Shown here in pieces: positions 35,497 to 42,702 of a stretch of DNA of 59,435 bases; position 1 is the stretch's first letter; every line of letters begins with the position of its first letter. A program made the translations under genes and the position numbers. The stretch comes from a virus, in the IMG/VR virus record IMGVR_UViG_3300020401_000018, positions 1-59,435 of that record; one strand, 5' to 3'. A model generated the notes under the pieces. The model saw only the letters and a program-made list of their open reading frames with translations. It made no database searches and was not told the origin of the DNA.

Positions 35497-35714
35497 TCTA
35501 TAATCTTTTTAATTTTTAATCGACCCATATCTTCATACACTTCTGCTTTTACTTCTTTACATTGCATGTATATGCCCTCTTGCTCTTCTCCGATGTTTCT
35601 AGAAATAATACGTTTCTGCTTGAGACAGTCGCTAAGGCCCTCCGTCGGCACCATCTCAATTGTTGAACCGTTCTGTATCATCAGTATTGCAAATACAACT
35701 TTAATGGTTTCCAT
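35493..35714 (-). CDS. Hypothetical 73-aa protein with hydrophobic N-terminus
   Basis: Residues 4-14 are hydrophobic (IKVVFAILMIQ), possibly a signal; two Cys (30, 52) could form a disulfide if exported. Overlaps the 127-aa membrane protein by 14 nt. Function unknown; perhaps a partner of that protein. Confidence 0.6.
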   Translation of the reverse strand: METIKVVFAILMIQNGSTIEMVPTEGLSDCLKQKRIISRNIGEEQEGIYMQCKEVKAEVYEDMGRLKIKKIIE

Positions 35715-36084
35715 TCGCTTTTGACTCCAAATCTATTAATCTTTCCTCATGAAATTGTATTACCATATCATTCTTTAGTATCATTGGTATCTCTGCTTCC
35801 ATTTGTTCTTTTAGTTTGTCTACGCTTTCACCAAGGTATTCCACGAGCATGTAGAGCTCCTGGACCTGTGGACTGACCATGCCGCCTTTGGGCACGGAAT
35901 CTATAAACGTATTAGCTGCTTCTAAATCTTTATGCATTAGTCTTAGATCTGACTCTATACTATTAAGTCGCTCCAAAACCCCAAAGCCGAACCAAGCACC
36001 CACAAGACAAGCGCCAATGATAGTGAGTAAGTTACGAACTGGCATCGAGACTGCGGTGTTTTCATCTACGTCTAACCTTTTCAT
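35701..36084 (-). CDS. Single-span membrane protein with coiled coil, 127 aa
   Basis: Hydrophobic helix at about residues 17-38 (RNLLTIIGACLVGAWFGFGV) followed by a long heptad-rich region to the C-terminus. An inner-membrane anchor with a periplasmic coiled coil is the shape of an i-spanin, and the next gene has a possible signal, but no spanin motif proves it. ATGA overlap with the upstream gene. Confidence 0.6.
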   Translation of the reverse strand: MKRLDVDENTAVSMPVRNLLTIIGACLVGAWFGFGVLERLNSIESDLRLMHKDLEAANTFIDSVPKGGMVSPQVQELYMLVEYLGESVDKLKEQMEAEIPMILKNDMVIQFHEERLIDLESKANGNH

Positions 36085-36308
36085 ACTTCTTCTAATTGTT
36101 TACCTTCACAAAAAAATGCCCAGGTCTTTAAATTTTTTCCATCTCTTTCGCCGTGCACTTCTGCAAGTTTATAAACTAATTCTGCTTTATTCCAAAATAC
36201 ATAATCTAAACATTCTGTTTTCTGAATAAATGTTTTTTCAGAGTATGTGCTGTATGTTGGACCGTCTATATCAACATGCCATAGCATAGCAGAAATTAAC
36301 CAAATCAT
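36081..36308 (-). CDS. Hypothetical 75-aa protein with signal-like start
   Basis: Short hydrophobic start (MIWLISAMLW) then a polar domain with two Cys (33 and 67) in a CLDYVFWNKAELVYKL context. Possibly exported to the periplasm. 4-nt overlaps with the portal gene and with the coiled-coil membrane gene. Confidence 0.6.
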   Translation of the reverse strand: MIWLISAMLWHVDIDGPTYSTYSEKTFIQKTECLDYVFWNKAELVYKLAEVHGERDGKNLKTWAFFCEGKQLEEV

Positions 36309-38707
36309 AAGTCGCCTTCAGTTTTTAACATAACTTTGTCTGCGCCTGTTCTTGCAGCAACATCCATAGCTTTTTCTGTTAATCTTAGTTTGCGATCATC
36401 ATCTTTGTTTTCATCATCAATAATCATTTCAGCTTCTTTAAGAGCTAACTTATCTTCTTCAATTTTTAAATCATTCATCATTTTCTGCGCACGTAATGCT
36501 AAATCTTTTTCTTGTATTTCAATATGAGGATCTTTTTGTTCACCTTCTAATATTTTCATTTTAGCCTCGTTTAACTGTAAAACAGAATCAGATGCGTTAG
36601 CTGCAACTAAAGCTACTTGATTTTCTAACTCAGGTGGCAACTGTTGTTGTGACATTACCATTTGTTGCATACGAGGATCTGGAATCATCTGAGCCATTTC
36701 TTGTCTATACTTAAGAGCTAAGTGATCTTGTATATGTGACATCAATATTTGTTGTACTTGTGGATTAGATTTGTACATAGGATTTTGTAAGAAAGTTCCG
36801 TGAGTAATAATATGTGCATCGTGATTCTGATCAGGCCTAGCTTGTAGTGCCCCTCCTTTTAATGCTACCATATTCTCTGTAACAGGATCTCCACTAAAAG
36901 GTTGTTGTGCTTGCTTCATATAAGCTTGTGGATTTTCTACACCCATAGCCGAGAATAATTCTTGTGAAATGTATTGCATGTTATACATACTAGGATTTTG
37001 TTTTGCTAGTTCCATAATAGCATTTAACTTAGCAAGTCTATGCGCTTCAGTCGGCATGTTAGGATCTGATACAGGTATTACATCAATACTTTTTAAATCA
37101 AAGTCTACTCTTAAAACTTGTTGAGCACCACCCGCTACTTCATACGGATAAACTTCAGGTAAGTATTCATGATCTAATCGTGCTAATATTCTTAAATCTT
37201 TAGTTTGTGATTCATGCATACGTTTATGTACAGCAGCAAATAGTTTACTAGATTGTTCTAGTAAAGCTAAAGTAGTACCGACTGGACCGTAGTTACTTCC
37301 TGATTCAGCGATATTATCTGTAGCGTCTGCAAATTCTTTAGCAGCATTTGTTACATACTGCATTAAATTATACAATGTAGATGATGGTTCTTTAAATGGT
37401 AAAGGTTGTAACGCTTTTGTTAAATCACCTGCAGGTGCGTTAACTTCTCTAAACTCACCAGGGGCAATCGGCTCATCTGGAGCTAAGACACGCAAACCGT
37501 GCGCTTTAAAGCCCCCTGGTAAATTAGCAAACGTGCCAGCATCTACTAGCTGACGTAGTGAAGAAGTAGCCGTTTTTGTTAGGCCACCAATAAGATGTAA
37601 ATAACCATAACCATAAAAACCTAAACCAGGTATCATAGTATAGTGTGTAAAATATTGTTTCTTTCTTTTTAGAGGATCTTGTTGATTCCAGTTTCTTCTA
37701 ATAGAAAAAACTTTTTGATCTGTGGTCATGTAAACTACATAAGGTAATTTAATACCATCTTCATTTTCAAAGCCAGGTAAATCTATATCAACATGCATTT
37801 CTAAAATTTCTACTCTATCTAAATTCTGTGAAGGCTTTCTAACACCTACAGCTTCATCAGCTGTTTCTTGTGCTGCACTTTCATCGATAGGTAGATCTTC
37901 TAAATAATCTATATCTGCAAATACTCCAGCCACTTGTAGTTTTTTAATTTGATTAGTGGACATAGAATATTTATGGGTAAATCTTTCAGCCGTTTCTAAA
38001 TTAGATGCATAGTAATCTACATAAAAATCTTGAGCTTTTACATACTGAGTCATTGGTCTATTCAATGTAACGTCCCAATAAGTTTTTTTAAATGCTGATC
38101 CGTATAAAGCTACATGAAACAATAGACGATCTAATTCAGGACCATACTCTGGCATTTGTATTTGAGTTTGCCAGTTCATGAAATTTCTAATACGATTTGC
38201 TTGTTGTAATTTTTGATCTGTCTGCACTCCCATAATTCTAGTACGAACAGGACCTTCAGTAGGATTTAATTCTTTAAATGCTTTAGCTTGAAACTTAACA
38301 ACAGACTGAGCAAGTATAGGATGGGTTACGCCACATGCCCCTGCAAAGGGTTGAGAACTTTCTTCGTATTGTAAACCTAATAAATTGACACCATCTTCTG
38401 CAATACTATCATACTCTTCTCTAGATTCTTTATCAACAGTATAGCCTTCATAAAGTTCCAAAGCTGTTTCAGTTATGTCTGATTCATCCATGAACTCTAC
38501 TAGATTAGCATCGAAGTCTGTAGCTGGATCCTGATTTTCTTCAAGCATCCCCATAGCTTCTGCTTCCATTAAAGCTTGATTATCAGGCAGTGTAACTTCT
38601 ATATTGCCTGCTTCATCTACACTAATATTTTCATCATCCGTATCAATCTTTACTGGGTTTGCAAAATCCCCTGGTAAAGTTGGTGTCATTACTTTCTCAA
38701 TTGCCAT
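36305..38707 (-). CDS. Portal protein
   Basis: 800 residues, near the usual size of P22-type portals. The conserved stretch includes QPFAGACGVTHPILAQSVVKFQAKAFKEL (ordered wing), the RNFMNWQTQIQMPEYGPELDRLLFHVALYGSAFKK helix-strand, GLGFYGYGYLHLIGGLTKTATSSLRQLVDAG, and a C-terminal Gln/Met-rich helical barrel region. Forms the dodecamer through which DNA enters and leaves the head. It follows the large terminase, as usual. Confidence 0.93.
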   Translation of the reverse strand: MAIEKVMTPTLPGDFANPVKIDTDDENISVDEAGNIEVTLPDNQALMEAEAMGMLEENQDPATDFDANLVEFMDESDITETALELYEGYTVDKESREEYDSIAEDGVNLLGLQYEESSQPFAGACGVTHPILAQSVVKFQAKAFKELNPTEGPVRTRIMGVQTDQKLQQANRIRNFMNWQTQIQMPEYGPELDRLLFHVALYGSAFKKTYWDVTLNRPMTQYVKAQDFYVDYYASNLETAERFTHKYSMSTNQIKKLQVAGVFADIDYLEDLPIDESAAQETADEAVGVRKPSQNLDRVEILEMHVDIDLPGFENEDGIKLPYVVYMTTDQKVFSIRRNWNQQDPLKRKKQYFTHYTMIPGLGFYGYGYLHLIGGLTKTATSSLRQLVDAGTFANLPGGFKAHGLRVLAPDEPIAPGEFREVNAPAGDLTKALQPLPFKEPSSTLYNLMQYVTNAAKEFADATDNIAESGSNYGPVGTTLALLEQSSKLFAAVHKRMHESQTKDLRILARLDHEYLPEVYPYEVAGGAQQVLRVDFDLKSIDVIPVSDPNMPTEAHRLAKLNAIMELAKQNPSMYNMQYISQELFSAMGVENPQAYMKQAQQPFSGDPVTENMVALKGGALQARPDQNHDAHIITHGTFLQNPMYKSNPQVQQILMSHIQDHLALKYRQEMAQMIPDPRMQQMVMSQQQLPPELENQVALVAANASDSVLQLNEAKMKILEGEQKDPHIEIQEKDLALRAQKMMNDLKIEEDKLALKEAEMIIDDENKDDDRKLRLTEKAMDVAARTGADKVMLKTEGDL

Positions 38708-38730
38708 TTATTTTTCCTAAATCTCCTGCA

Positions 38731-40290
38731 TTAATAATAAGCTCGGTGCTCCCTATTATAAACTCGTTTTTCGACTTTGTCAAGCCATGTATCATCTCCG
38801 TGAGTTAGATAACCCCCGTTACGTACCCATAATAAAGCTTGTGTTAGTGTATCCATATAGTCATCATGTGTTGCAGTTGGAAAAGCTCTGGACTCTTCCA
38901 TAACTTCTTTTGCCCAAACCTTACTAAAGGGGGCATGAATTCTGCCGTTATGAAATAAAGAGGTGATAGCATACGCTCTTGCAACTTTATCTCTGTCAGG
39001 TTGATATTCAAATATAGGTATGCCCGTCATTCTTAGGTCTTGAATTAAAGATTGTCCTGAAGCTTTCTTCTCTATAATAACTGAATCAGGATTATAGTCA
39101 TTATACTTTTCAACAACCTTTGATCTTAACGTAGGAAAGTCCCATCTGCCTCGTTCTGCCCCCAGCAATATTAAATTAGGCATGTCAAGTCCTGATTTAT
39201 AGATGCCCCATGTAGTTACCGCTGAATAATCTGCAGTTGTTCTGGTAGAAAACGCAGTATCCCAAGATTGTATAATGTAATCACACTCAGGTGGTTGCAT
39301 ATTGTCCCAATCTTGCCACCATTCTGCTTTTATTACGTTACCTTCCTCTGCTGTAGGTGCTTGTCCGTACAATGCATCGAATTTAAACCCAGGTGTGTTG
39401 TTTTTTGTACGTATTATCTCTTCAGTTGTCCAGCAAAAACCTTCTTTGCGGTCAGATGCAGGCCAAAATGACTCACCAATCTTTAATACTGGGTAATCTT
39501 CCGTTAAATATCCTTGTTTTATAAGCTGTTCTCTAGCTTTATTTAAAATTTCTGCAGATTCTGTGGTATTTAGGGCAGGAATTCGTACAACAGACCACTT
39601 ATCTGCCATAACTCCGCTGTCTTCTGCCTTTAATAAGTGCCCTGCTAAGTCATTTTCATGCCATCTAGTCATAACTAGTACAATTTTACCACCAGGCATG
39701 AGTCTTGTACGCAAACCAGAAGCATACCAGTTGTTTAAATGTGTTCTTCTAGACTTTGAATAAGCATCTTGCTCAGATATTGGGTCATCTATGATGGCTA
39801 AGTGAGCACCAAAACCAGCGATACCTGATCCAGATCCCGCTGCAAGAAAAGATCCTGCTTGTTTCTTTTTATGTTCTAGTGCCCAACTGTTTGCCGAGCG
39901 ATTATCTTTACGAATTAATACATTTGGAAATATAGATTGATAGGCAGGAGAGTATATAATATCTCTTATAGCTCTACCAAAACGAGTTGCAAGGTCATCA
40001 CTATGTGATACAGCAATTTCTTGCCAAAAAGGATTTCGACCTAAAGCCCATGCAGGAAAATATGTAGATGTAATTAAAGATTTAGAAGAACGTGGAGAAA
40101 TAAAAACCATCAAACGATCTATTTCATTTTTTTCTAAACGCATTAACTCATCACACAAAACTCTGTGGTGTGGTCCAACACTAAAGCTAGGATTCATAAG
40201 CATAACAAATGCTAAAAAATCTTCACGAGCTTGTACGATTGCTAACCTTGTAGCTGCATCTCTGATTTCTTTATTCTGTGACATAAGCAT
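38731..40290 (-). CDS. terL: Terminase large subunit
   Basis: 519 residues. ATPase domain: Walker A-like SPRSSKS (about 65-71) and Walker B LAIIDDP with the following SEQDA; coupling motif near VMTRWHENDLAG. Nuclease domain: IIQSWDTAFST first acidic residue, VIIEKKASGQSLIQDL, and the C-terminal THDDYMDTLTQAL. Pumps DNA into procapsids and cuts concatemers. It overlaps the 37-aa gene ahead of it by 20 nt. The circularly redundant assembly would suit headful packaging, not established here. Confidence 0.95.
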   Translation of the reverse strand: MLMSQNKEIRDAATRLAIVQAREDFLAFVMLMNPSFSVGPHHRVLCDELMRLEKNEIDRLMVFISPRSSKSLITSTYFPAWALGRNPFWQEIAVSHSDDLATRFGRAIRDIIYSPAYQSIFPNVLIRKDNRSANSWALEHKKKQAGSFLAAGSGSGIAGFGAHLAIIDDPISEQDAYSKSRRTHLNNWYASGLRTRLMPGGKIVLVMTRWHENDLAGHLLKAEDSGVMADKWSVVRIPALNTTESAEILNKAREQLIKQGYLTEDYPVLKIGESFWPASDRKEGFCWTTEEIIRTKNNTPGFKFDALYGQAPTAEEGNVIKAEWWQDWDNMQPPECDYIIQSWDTAFSTRTTADYSAVTTWGIYKSGLDMPNLILLGAERGRWDFPTLRSKVVEKYNDYNPDSVIIEKKASGQSLIQDLRMTGIPIFEYQPDRDKVARAYAITSLFHNGRIHAPFSKVWAKEVMEESRAFPTATHDDYMDTLTQALLWVRNGGYLTHGDDTWLDKVEKRVYNREHRAYY

Positions 40291-40384
40291 TTAATCCCCA
40301 TAATACCAATTGACGTGCAATATCTTTAGGTGGATTGGCAGGATCGTATGCTTTTATTTGTGGTAGTAAAATTCTTCCCTTCAT
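40271..40384 (-). CDS. 37-aa protein overlapping terL
   Basis: ATG 40384 has GGAG 5 nt upstream and the frame runs into terL by 20 nt. Sequence opens MKGRILLPQIKAYDPANPPK and continues with a short helix. Small, not recognised; likely couples translation to terL. Confidence 0.6.
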   Translation of the reverse strand: MKGRILLPQIKAYDPANPPKDIARQLVLWGLNAYVTE

Positions 40385-40392
40385 CGTATCTC

Positions 40393-40653
40393 CTATACTT
40401 TGTAATCAGTTGTTCCTGAATAACCCACTCCCATTTTTTTCATATCTTTTGCAAACTTTTTATTAAGTTTTTTTAAAGTACTCTCATGTACTTTACTTGT
40501 CAACACTTTAGTTTCTACAGGCTTTGGTGTTCCCGCATCTACTTTTTTCTTTCTTCTAACACTTGGAATATCTATATTACCTTTGGATGCACCAGTGTGC
40601 CCCCGCATCAAACCTTCAATCTGCTTTAAATATTTTTCACTTTCTGTTGCCAT
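40393..40653 (-). CDS. 86-aa protein with C-terminal GYSGT-DYK tail
   Basis: ATG 40653 with AAAAGGA upstream; longer starts lack one. Basic, helical (ESEKYLKQIEGLMRG, then STLKKLNKKFAKDMKKM) and ending GVGYSGTTDYKV, a tail nearly repeated in the 55-aa protein encoded at 40769-40936. Lies between small and large terminase genes; role unknown. Confidence 0.65.
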   Translation of the reverse strand: MATESEKYLKQIEGLMRGHTGASKGNIDIPSVRRKKKVDAGTPKPVETKVLTSKVHESTLKKLNKKFAKDMKKMGVGYSGTTDYKV

Positions 40654-40762
40654 CTTTTTCCTTTTTTGGTTTTCCCGTTTTAGGATCACACCCTACGCTT
40701 TGCCAAAACTCATCTAGAGCATTGGAAGATTCTTTAGGGGGTGGGGGTTTACGTTTAGCCAA
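40637..40762 (-). CDS. Possible 41-aa protein from TTG start
   Basis: Opens LAKRKPPPPKESS and continues with a plausible helix (NALDEFWQSVGCD) and a Lys-rich end. The only start is TTG 40762, 6 nt after the stop of the upstream gene, with no clear ribosome binding site. Composition argues for a real gene, the start argues against. Confidence 0.4.
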   Translation of the reverse strand: MAKRKPPPPKESSNALDEFWQSVGCDPKTGKPKKEKDGNRK

Positions 40763-40768
40763 ATACGT

Positions 40769-40936
40769 TTATTGTTTGTAATCTTCTGTCCCAGAATATC
40801 CTGCACCAGATTGTTTAGATTCAATTATCTTTCTTTTTAAATCAGGTGGTAATCTTTTTTGTTTATCGGTCAGAAACTTATCTTCTTTTGGTGTATCTTC
40901 TCCAGAAGTTATGCCGCCTTTTGTTATCTTGCCCAT
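40769..40936 (-). CDS. 55-aa protein with C-terminal GYSGT-DYK tail
   Basis: ATG 40936 with AAGGA 5 nt upstream. Lys-rich; ends GAGYSGTEDYKQ, matching the tail of the 86-aa protein. One base separates it from the end of the small terminase gene. Not recognised. Confidence 0.65.
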   Translation of the reverse strand: MGKITKGGITSGEDTPKEDKFLTDKQKRLPPDLKRKIIESKQSGAGYSGTEDYKQ

Positions 40937-40937
40937 A

Positions 40938-41375
40938 TTATTCCTTCACTATTTTTAATTTAGGTGCAGCAATTTTTTGCAAGCGCTCAATATCTCTAGC
41001 GATATCTTCATCACTATTGCCTGTTGCAAATGCATTTTGTATCTCAGTAATATTTCTATCAGTCCACAACGCTTGATGTTTACCTAAAAGTTCTAAAGAT
41101 CTTATAGCTGCGTTGTAGTCCCCCTCTTGTTCAGTTCTTTCAGCAATTCTAACAAGACGGCGAAGAATGTCATCCGCTTCGATTTTTGTTCGTTTAATTG
41201 ATTCACCTTTTAATTCCGCTATTCTTTCAGAGATCCGAGCCTGACGAAGAAGTGTATAGGCATTCTTCTTCGCATGCTGGGTAGAATAACCCGCACGAAT
41301 TGCAGCCTGCACAGCATTTAAGTCTTTAATAAATTCATTGCAAAAGACTTCTTGTCTTTCGGTCAACTCTTTCAT
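40938..41375 (-). CDS. terS: Terminase small subunit
   Basis: 145 residues from ATG 41375 (GGAG 6 nt upstream). The N-terminal LTERQEVFCNEFIKDLNAVQAAIRAGYS is the DNA-binding helix-turn-helix of terminase_2-type small subunits; a central helix follows and the C-terminus is basic (RLQKIAAPKLKIVKE). It recognises phage DNA and recruits the large subunit. First gene of the late block. Confidence 0.88.
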   Translation of the reverse strand: MKELTERQEVFCNEFIKDLNAVQAAIRAGYSTQHAKKNAYTLLRQARISERIAELKGESIKRTKIEADDILRRLVRIAERTEQEGDYNAAIRSLELLGKHQALWTDRNITEIQNAFATGNSDEDIARDIERLQKIAAPKLKIVKE

Positions 41376-41399
41376 TAGGATCTCCAATTATTTTTTTAG

Positions 41400-41429
41400 A
41401 TTATAGCATAAATGTAGGTTGCAATGCAA
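41400..41429 (-). promoter_or_regulatory. Late-block promoter before terS (minus strand)
   Basis: TTGCAT (41429-41424), 18-bp spacer, TATAAT (41405-41400) with an extended TG upstream (TGCTATAAT). Predicted +1 near 41393, leader about 18 nt. Its -35 lies inside a 15-bp dyad (41417-41431), a likely operator. Confidence 0.75.
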
Positions 41430-41472
41430 CCCTGGTTAGTTTATAATTAACTTGTATCATGCAAGTGATACA
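41417..41472. promoter_or_regulatory. Cluster of dyads at the divergent junction (operator candidates)
   Basis: GGTTGC-AAT-GCAACC (41417-41431) overlaps the terS -35; TGTATCA-6nt-TGATACA (41453-41472) follows; CTTGTA (41451-41456) can also pair with TACAAG (41480-41485). These symmetrical sites are where a repressor or activator of late genes would bind. Confidence 0.5.
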
Positions 41473-41830
41473 TCTCCTGTACAAGGGGAGGACTCCACAA
41501 GCGTACATAACACACACCACACTCTCTCTCACATTACGCTTCCTCCCCTTTCTCTCCACACAAAGGGGGCACGCCCGACCTTTTAAAAAAAAGTTCAAAA
41601 TTTGCTAAAATTTTTTGAGACGCATATAGTATAGTACTAGCTGTGCGTTTTTTTGGGTGGGGTATTTTTATTTTACCCCCACCCCCCAGACCCCCTGCCA
41701 GTTTAGAATGATTCTAAACTAGAGCTTGGTCAGGGTTGCCAGACCTATGAGAACAAAAGGTGAACGAATTAAGGCAAGCAGGACGCTGGAACGTAAGGAA
41801 TTGCCTGCCAAAATGGCAGTGAATAGTGTA
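41473..41830. other. Noncoding control region with long dyads
   Basis: No convincing gene in this stretch. It holds a C+T-rich run (41500-41560), a GGGGGCAC octamer (41565-41572), two A/T runs, a hairpin GGGTGGGGTA/TACCCCCACCC (41655-41684) lacking a U-tract on either strand, a perfect inverted repeat of 10-bp arms AGTTTAGAAT/ATTCTAAACT around one base (41700-41720), and CTGCCA-AAA-TGGCAG (41805-41819). A 36-codon frame at 41747-41857 overlaps the next promoter and has no good ribosome binding site. Confidence 0.55.
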
Positions 41831-41858
41831 TTGACAGGTCTGAAAAAATCTGTATAAT
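41831..41858 (+). promoter_or_regulatory. Main early promoter
   Basis: Perfect TTGACA (41831-41836), 16-bp spacer, TATAAT (41853-41858). Predicted +1 at 41865, exactly at the first base of an 8-bp stem that closes the downstream RNA. It would drive the whole early block. Confidence 0.85.
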
Positions 41859-41864
41859 GTGAGG

Positions 41865-41945
41865 TGTTCAAGACCTAGTTATTCCTTGTTGAAAACGGGT
41901 CAGATCGTTGCCAACTTGGCAAGAATTAGTGCTTGAACATTTTTT
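41865..41945 (+). ncRNA. About 80-nt structured RNA or leader with intrinsic terminator
   Basis: TGTTCAAG (41865-41872) pairs with CTTGAACA (41932-41939), followed at once by T6 (41940-41945). Inside: GACC (41873 region) with GGTC (about 41898-41901), CTTGT with ACGGG closing a UGAAA loop, and TTGCC/GGCAA (41908-41922). A promoter places +1 on the first stem base. It could be a free small RNA or a regulated terminator in the leader of the first early gene at 41984. No match to a riboswitch class I know. Confidence 0.6.
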
Positions 41946-41983
41946 AAATGTGTGCATAATGTGTGTCAGAAAGTGAGGTTGTT

Positions 41984-42262
41984 ATGCGATCAAGTCAAGT
42001 GTGGAACAGAGTCAATCTGTTTACGGATCGAGGTGATGTCAAGGGTATGCCCAATCATTTCGACCATCAAACTGGTGAATGGGTCAAGTTGCCCAAACCA
42101 AACAAGTCGGAGGGCTACTGGAGAAGCCAAAAAGATATGTACCAAAATTGGAACTATCGTACCGCCTATCAGAAAAGCCTTCTGAAAGCTATGGGCAAGG
42201 CTCGAGGTAAGAACAGAAAAATGCTCATCAATGAGCTAAAAAGACAAGGGGTACAAGTATGA
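41984..42262 (+). CDS. Hypothetical early protein, 92 aa
   Basis: First gene of the early block; ATG 41984 has GAGG 5 nt upstream (an in-frame reading from 41963 lacks one). Basic, Asn/Lys/Arg-rich, with NRVNLFTDRGDVKGMPNHFD and a GKARGKNRKMLINELKRQG helix. Small basic early proteins often attack host transcription; no evidence here beyond position. ATGA overlap with the next gene. Confidence 0.7.
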   Translation: MRSSQVWNRVNLFTDRGDVKGMPNHFDHQTGEWVKLPKPNKSEGYWRSQKDMYQNWNYRTAYQKSLLKAMGKARGKNRKMLINELKRQGVQV

Positions 42263-42399
42263 GAGATCCAAACGAGAACCCTTTTGCAGAGAAAATATCT
42301 TGTAATATTGATTCAGATTTTGACCATTTTGATACTGATGACCTTCAAGATATAACTAACACCGATAACAGTCATTATACAATAGAAAGCGAGGAATAA
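42259..42399 (+). CDS. 46-aa acidic early protein
   Basis: ATGA overlap at its start and TAATG overlap at its end make it certain to be in the translated chain. Very acidic (DFDHFDTDDLQD) with a single Cys; no family. Possibly a DNA-mimic-like protein, speculative. Confidence 0.65.
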   Translation: MRDPNENPFAEKISCNIDSDFDHFDTDDLQDITNTDNSHYTIESEE

Positions 42400-42617
42400 T
42401 GATTTATAATAATTATGACAGAAATGATTTAATTAAAATCATAGTTAAAAGAAATGATGAAAATTATAAGTCTTTATTTAATCATTGTTTTGAACTTTTG
42501 GAATCTATCGTTGGGAAAGAACAACAAAAAAATAATTATGATTATGACGAGTGTTTTGCTGATTTTAATGATTGCGTAAATCAAGCGGAGTGGACTTCAG
42601 AATTAATAAAAAAATAA
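42399..42617 (+). CDS. Hypothetical early protein, 72 aa
   Basis: Asn/Tyr/Asp-rich, helical in the centre (NYKSLFNHCFELLESIVGKE) with three Cys. No family recognised. Starts at a TAATG overlap with the acidic 46-aa gene. Confidence 0.7.
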   Translation: MIYNNYDRNDLIKIIVKRNDENYKSLFNHCFELLESIVGKEQQKNNYDYDECFADFNDCVNQAEWTSELIKK

Positions 42618-42618
42618 C

Positions 42619-42647
42619 TTGACAGAAAGCACGATATACTGTATGTG
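42619..42647 (+). promoter_or_regulatory. Weak promoter candidate before the amidoligase gene
   Basis: TTGACA at 42619-42624 is perfect, but 17 bp downstream there is only TATGTG (42642-42647); TATACT lies too close. It may be a weak or activator-dependent promoter. Confidence 0.3.
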
Positions 42648-42702
42648 TGTCGTGTTTCCTATCAAGTCGGTAGGGTTAATTAAATAAATAAAAGAGGTGT
42701 TT

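Noticed and set aside
41401-41598. 65-codon minus-strand frame across the early/late junction
   Set aside because: Starts with TTG without ribosome binding site and covers the terS promoter and the dyads; composition is Cys/Arg-rich noise.
41655-41684. GGGTGGGGTA/TACCCCCACCC hairpin as a terminator
   Set aside because: There is no U-tract after the stem in either direction; recorded only as a hairpin.
41747-41857. 36-codon plus-strand frame before the main early promoter
   Set aside because: No good ribosome binding site, and its stop codon is part of the TATAAT box; more likely control DNA, though a leaderless peptide cannot be excluded.
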